The notes beneath the pieces are model-generated. The model was not told the origin of the DNA and made no database searches. It saw only the letters and a program-made list of their open reading frames with translations. The position numbers were made by a program, and so were the translations under genes. Source: Fodinibius sp041642155 (GTDB lineage Bacteria > Bacteroidota > Rhodothermia > Balneolales > Balneolaceae). From it: a stretch of DNA of 16,710 bases. Shown in pieces: positions 14,640 through 16,710 of this stretch; position 1 is the first letter of the stretch; each line of letters begins with the position of its first letter. The stretch covers positions 1 to 16,710 of the forward strand of contig NZ_JBEPWZ010000044.1 of NCBI RefSeq assembly GCF_041642155.1, read 5' to 3'.

Positions 14640-14822
14640 ATAAATTAAAAAAAATGTAAATCAGCTTGTTATGGGTACCGATGAATTTGTAAGATGTATG
14701 GTGATAGCCCTCTGCCCGCACATTAACGGGCGGGATAACCTGAAAGCATTTGCCATGGCAGGCCGGGGGTAATGAAGAAGGTACCGGAAGGAGTGCATGG
14801 CTCAGTGGAAATGATCAACACG

Positions 14823-15161
14823 CTATCTGTCATCAGCTTTAAAAAGGATGGTCACCAACAAAATACTGTCCGTCTTGGCATGAAGCCCATGCGGTTGATT
14901 GTGCGTCAGATAAAGCCAGTCGTTTTCCGTTAATTCTCTTGCTTCGCCTTCAACCTGGATGATAACATGACCCTTCAGGCATTGTATGGATATTTCTCCT
15001 TCCACGCTGTGTTCCATAATATCTTTTCCTCTTGGCAAGACCATCCGGATGACCTCCATATCATCCGTTTTGACCAGTGCAAAGGTGGAATCTCCAGGCA
15101 TACCATCTCTCAGCGTATCCAAATTGATTACTTCGCCCGACTGTACATGACCCTGGTTCAT
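14823..15161 (-). CDS. Small cupin-domain protein
   Basis: A 112-aa single-domain cupin. The N-terminal half of the barrel contains EVIRMVLPRGKDIMEHSVEGEISIQCLKG, which follows the cupin 1 pattern with the His and Glu metal positions (EHSVEGEIS), and the second motif contains LTENDWLYLTHNQPHGLHA, with the typical P-H before the last strand. Such proteins bind a metal or small ligand; no reaction can be assigned. There is no signal peptide. A strong Shine-Dalgarno site (15170-15174) sets the start. It appears monocistronic: 183 nt without recognised genes separate it from the CvfB-like gene, and a terminator ends the upstream transcript at about 15386. Confidence 0.87.
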   Translation of the reverse strand: MNQGHVQSGEVINLDTLRDGMPGDSTFALVKTDDMEVIRMVLPRGKDIMEHSVEGEISIQCLKGHVIIQVEGEARELTENDWLYLTHNQPHGLHAKTDSILLVTILFKADDR

Positions 15162-15169
15162 AATATTTA

Positions 15170-15174
15170 CCTCC
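15170..15174 (-). promoter_or_regulatory. Shine-Dalgarno site of the cupin gene
   Basis: GGAGG on the minus strand, 8 nt from the ATG, is a full-strength site and stands out in a window where most genes have none. Confidence 0.7.
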
Positions 15175-15563
15175 GGTTGTTATGCAATGCGATTCGTAAT
15201 GGGTGACAGGGTAAGTTAACATTGCCAGAGCAATTTTCAATATGTTGACCGGCTGATTTTTAAACGGTTTTTTCAACCGGCAGCTCGGCAAATACTGCGG
15301 GATGGAAAGGTATAAAAGGCGCACCTAAATCGCCGGGAAGGAAATGACGACATGTTTCACCCCAACGGACGAAGAATCCCAACATTAAAAATCCCCTCCC
15401 AACCAGCTCAGATGTGCGGGCTGGCGGGAGGGGGGAGGTTTAAGCACGGTAATAATAAAGAGTATAATAGTAGCTTGGAACTGCTGCTATTACTATTCTA
15501 TATTAATAAATATGTGCAGCACTCTCAGCAGAGGTTCTACCCTGGGTTGTGCTTACTTCAGGG
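15175..15563. other. Non-coding interval between the cupin and DUF1328 genes
   Basis: It contains the cupin leader (15175 to about 15385), in which cggtt/aaccg forms a small hairpin near 15266-15280, then the terminator at 15386-15433, then an A/T-rich stretch with imperfect inverted repeats (tataatagtagc against gctattactatt, about 15463-15498). No ORF here looks coding and no known RNA is recognised. Confidence 0.4.
15386..15433 (-). terminator. Strong intrinsic terminator downstream of DUF1328
   Basis: On the minus strand a CCCCTCCC/GGGAGGGG outer stem (15433-15426 with 15400-15393) and a CCAGC/GCTGG inner stem (15424-15420 with 15407-15403) are followed by ATTTTTA. It lies 130 nt past the DUF1328 stop and protects the cupin gene from read-through. 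The 3' region between (15434-15563) also has ccctg/caggg pairing just after the stop codon. Confidence 0.7.
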
Positions 15564-15728
15564 TCACGGTCTCCTAAAACCTCCGAAGAATAACGAAATG
15601 ACGAACAGCACTAAAAAAATATAGAATAGTATTTGGGCAATATCGGCTGCGCCCTCGGCGACGCCTCCAAACCCGAAAATAGCTGCGATTATAGCGATAA
15701 TTAAAAACGTCACGGCCCATCTAAGCAT
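15564..15728 (-). CDS. DUF1328 (YtjA family) small membrane protein
   Basis: A 54-aa protein with two hydrophobic segments separated by a short glycine/alanine turn. It starts MLRWAVTFLIIAIIAAIFGF, then GGVAEGAADIAQILF, and ends VLFVISLFFGG. This is the standard YtjA/DUF1328 arrangement (MLRWA... plus GFGGVAxGAAxIA). The family's function is unknown, and members are often near osmotic or envelope stress genes. A GAGGAT Shine-Dalgarno site lies 7 nt upstream. It begins 21 nt after the DUF3185 gene stop, so the two small membrane proteins probably share one transcript, ending at the terminator at 15386-15433. Confidence 0.92.
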   Translation of the reverse strand: MLRWAVTFLIIAIIAAIFGFGGVAEGAADIAQILFYIFLVLFVISLFFGGFRRP

Positions 15729-15733
15729 AAGTT

Positions 15734-15739
15734 ATCCTC
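15734..15739 (-). promoter_or_regulatory. Shine-Dalgarno site of the DUF1328 gene
   Basis: GAGGAT on the minus strand, with GAGG 7 nt before the ATG, lies inside the 21-nt gap after the DUF3185 gene, so DUF1328 can be translated independently. Confidence 0.6.
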
Positions 15740-15749
15740 GTTTATTTAG

Positions 15750-15950
15750 TTAATTTTTAGAAATGCGAGCTATTAAAAGGCCTATGATCAGGACAACAAG
15801 TGAAATGATCATAGGTACCGGATCCCCTTTCGATACGGCAACATCCAGACCAAAAATTCCAAAGGATTCGGAATTATTGATATAGGTAATGCCTGTATAA
15901 ATAAGGGCGATTAATCCACCCAGTGAGATTATATATCCTAATATTCTCAT
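15750..15950 (-). CDS. DUF3185-like two-span membrane protein
   Basis: A 66-aa protein with two membrane helices, residues about 3-23 (ILGYIISLGGLIALIYTGIT) and 46-62 (PMIISLVVLIIGLLIARI), joined by a periplasmic-type loop of about 22 residues and followed by a short basic end (RISKN). The pattern fits DUF3185 (PF11381), of unknown function; the match is by arrangement and the opening MRILGYII, so I am less sure than for DUF1328. No Shine-Dalgarno site precedes the ATG. It is the first gene of a two-gene unit with DUF1328. Its upstream interval (15951-16115) holds a nested hairpin (ttggct/agccaa, about 16030-16075) and no clear promoter. Confidence 0.72.
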   Translation of the reverse strand: MRILGYIISLGGLIALIYTGITYINNSESFGIFGLDVAVSKGDPVPMIISLVVLIIGLLIARISKN

Positions 15951-16115
15951 ATATTATATTGGTTTTTGGAAAAAAATCTAACGCGTTTAGCTTATACTGA
16001 GTACTGAGAGCGCGAAAAGAGCACGAGCCTTGGCTTTCACCCTTTAACCGAACAACGGTACGGTCAGCCAATATCTCTATCCCTGTTAGGCATCTGGATT
16101 AATATTAATAATGGG

Positions 16116-16682
16116 TCACATATCATCCATGCCGGAGGAGGTAATTTGCCCGCGTATTTCTCCTGGCTTGTTTTCGTTGGTATGTACATTGATATAGAGA
16201 CTATCTCCCATCAGCGCCGACCTGTGTTCGTCTTCCAGCAGGTAGGATGCGTCCCACCAGCCGGAGGTGTTATCATTCTCCAATTCAGGCTCCAGCGTTA
16301 TAATCGGGTCCCCGTTCTCACCTTCCGCTCCTTCGTGAATGTGTGAAGCAGTGTATTCGGACCCCAGGTCAGAGAACTCGCCTTCAACATGAATGCTGTC
16401 GCCTCTCAAGGTTACCGTAGCACTGCCACTTGCGTCGGTAGTGACTTCCGGCACTTCGTTCGAACCCTCGAGTGAAACCTCGAATGACTGTTCCTGACCC
16501 TTGTTGGTATCGTAGTCTTCATTATAAGACCGATCTGGCTGAGATTGGGGCGTTTCATTCATTCCTGTATCTTCCATGTCGGGGTCGCCGTCTCTATCGC
16601 CACATCCCGCTATTAAGCCAGCACTTACTGTGAATATGAGTACTCCCATTACAAGAGCTTTTATCGATTGGTGATGTTTCAT
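16116..16682 (-). CDS. CHRD-domain lipoprotein
   Basis: A 188-aa secreted lipoprotein. The signal peptide is basic (MKHHQSIK), then hydrophobic, ending in the lipobox GLIAGC with Cys27. A very acidic, low-complexity linker (28-65) leads to one CHRD domain (PF07452, residues about 66-181), recognised by LEGSNEVPEVTTDASGSATV, SHIHEGAEGENGDPIITL and the end LYINVHTNENKPGEIRGQI. CHRD domains were first seen in chordin; the bacterial function is unknown but is envelope-related. The start at 16682 is chosen over an in-frame ATG at 16706 because it has a Shine-Dalgarno site and starts a proper signal peptide. It is transcribed toward DUF3185 with 165 nt between. Confidence 0.93.
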   Translation of the reverse strand: MKHHQSIKALVMGVLIFTVSAGLIAGCGDRDGDPDMEDTGMNETPQSQPDRSYNEDYDTNKGQEQSFEVSLEGSNEVPEVTTDASGSATVTLRGDSIHVEGEFSDLGSEYTASHIHEGAEGENGDPIITLEPELENDNTSGWWDASYLLEDEHRSALMGDSLYINVHTNENKPGEIRGQITSSGMDDM

Positions 16683-16687
16683 ATCAA

Positions 16688-16694
16688 CACCTCT
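16688..16694 (-). promoter_or_regulatory. Shine-Dalgarno site of the CHRD lipoprotein gene
   Basis: AGAGGTG on the minus strand lies 5 nt before the ATG at 16682 and decides the start of this gene. Confidence 0.65.
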
Positions 16695-16710
16695 GTGAAT
16701 TAACATTAAA

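Noticed and set aside
14671..14772. 33-codon + strand ORF between the CvfB-like and cupin genes
   Set aside because: Very short, with no Shine-Dalgarno site and no family match. The region also contains a gcccg/cgggc hairpin, which better explains its GC content.
15352..15624. 90-codon + strand frame
   Set aside because: It runs through the minus-strand terminator and antisense into the DUF1328 gene. Its translation has low-complexity Leu runs and no family resemblance.
12806..16017. Shared 13-mer actgagagcgcga near 12806 and 16005
   Set aside because: A few 13-base matches are expected by chance in a window of this size, and the contexts differ (one before nfo, one before DUF3185).

Overview
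The window looks like chromosome from a free-living, probably moderately halophilic member of the Balneolota / Bacteroidota side of the FCB group. This placement is inferred from three things: most housekeeping genes lack a Shine-Dalgarno (SD) sequence, a few promoter-like sites fit the Bacteroidota TAnnTTTG type, and several proteins are markedly acidic. It rests on overall impression and has not been tested by phylogeny. There are no phage genes, plasmid genes, CRISPR arrays or transposase genes.

Left part, + strand (1-4888). After a terminator for a gene outside the window comes a three-gene cassette: a RimB-like retropepsin-type protease, a RimK ATP-grasp glutamate ligase, and an M14 aspartoacylase/succinylglutamate desuccinylase-like hydrolase. 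Between the first two genes lies a ~150-bp MITE-like insertion with inverted ends and an 8-bp flanking direct repeat. Without it the genes would be about 23 nt apart. A DUF952 protein follows, then a start-less gene remnant, then a lipoprotein of the neutral ceramidase family.

Middle (4889-7743). A minus-strand tRNA-Val(GAC) carries C instead of the near-invariant U at position 33 and has its own terminator. It is divergent from a housekeeping run of nusB, a PPP-type phosphatase and ychF.

Minus-strand operon (11883 to 7744). deoC (deoxyribose-phosphate aldolase, which releases acetaldehyde) is followed by a complete aldehyde dehydrogenase, a shortened dehydrogenase that has lost its catalytic domain, and a SPOR-domain lipoprotein. 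The lipoprotein's signal peptide is complete only if translation starts at a CTG codon 3 nt after the previous stop. The aldolase and dehydrogenases fit deoxyribose breakdown with acetaldehyde oxidation. The dehydrogenase pair resembles a split two-domain ALDH16.

Right part (12352-16710). This holds a DUF1761 membrane protein, nfo (endonuclease IV) convergent with a CvfB-like S1 RNA-binding protein, and a minus-strand group of small stress-type genes: a cupin, DUF1328 (54 aa), DUF3185 and a CHRD lipoprotein. The DUF1761, cupin, DUF1328 and CHRD genes have clear SD sites, unlike the other genes in the window.
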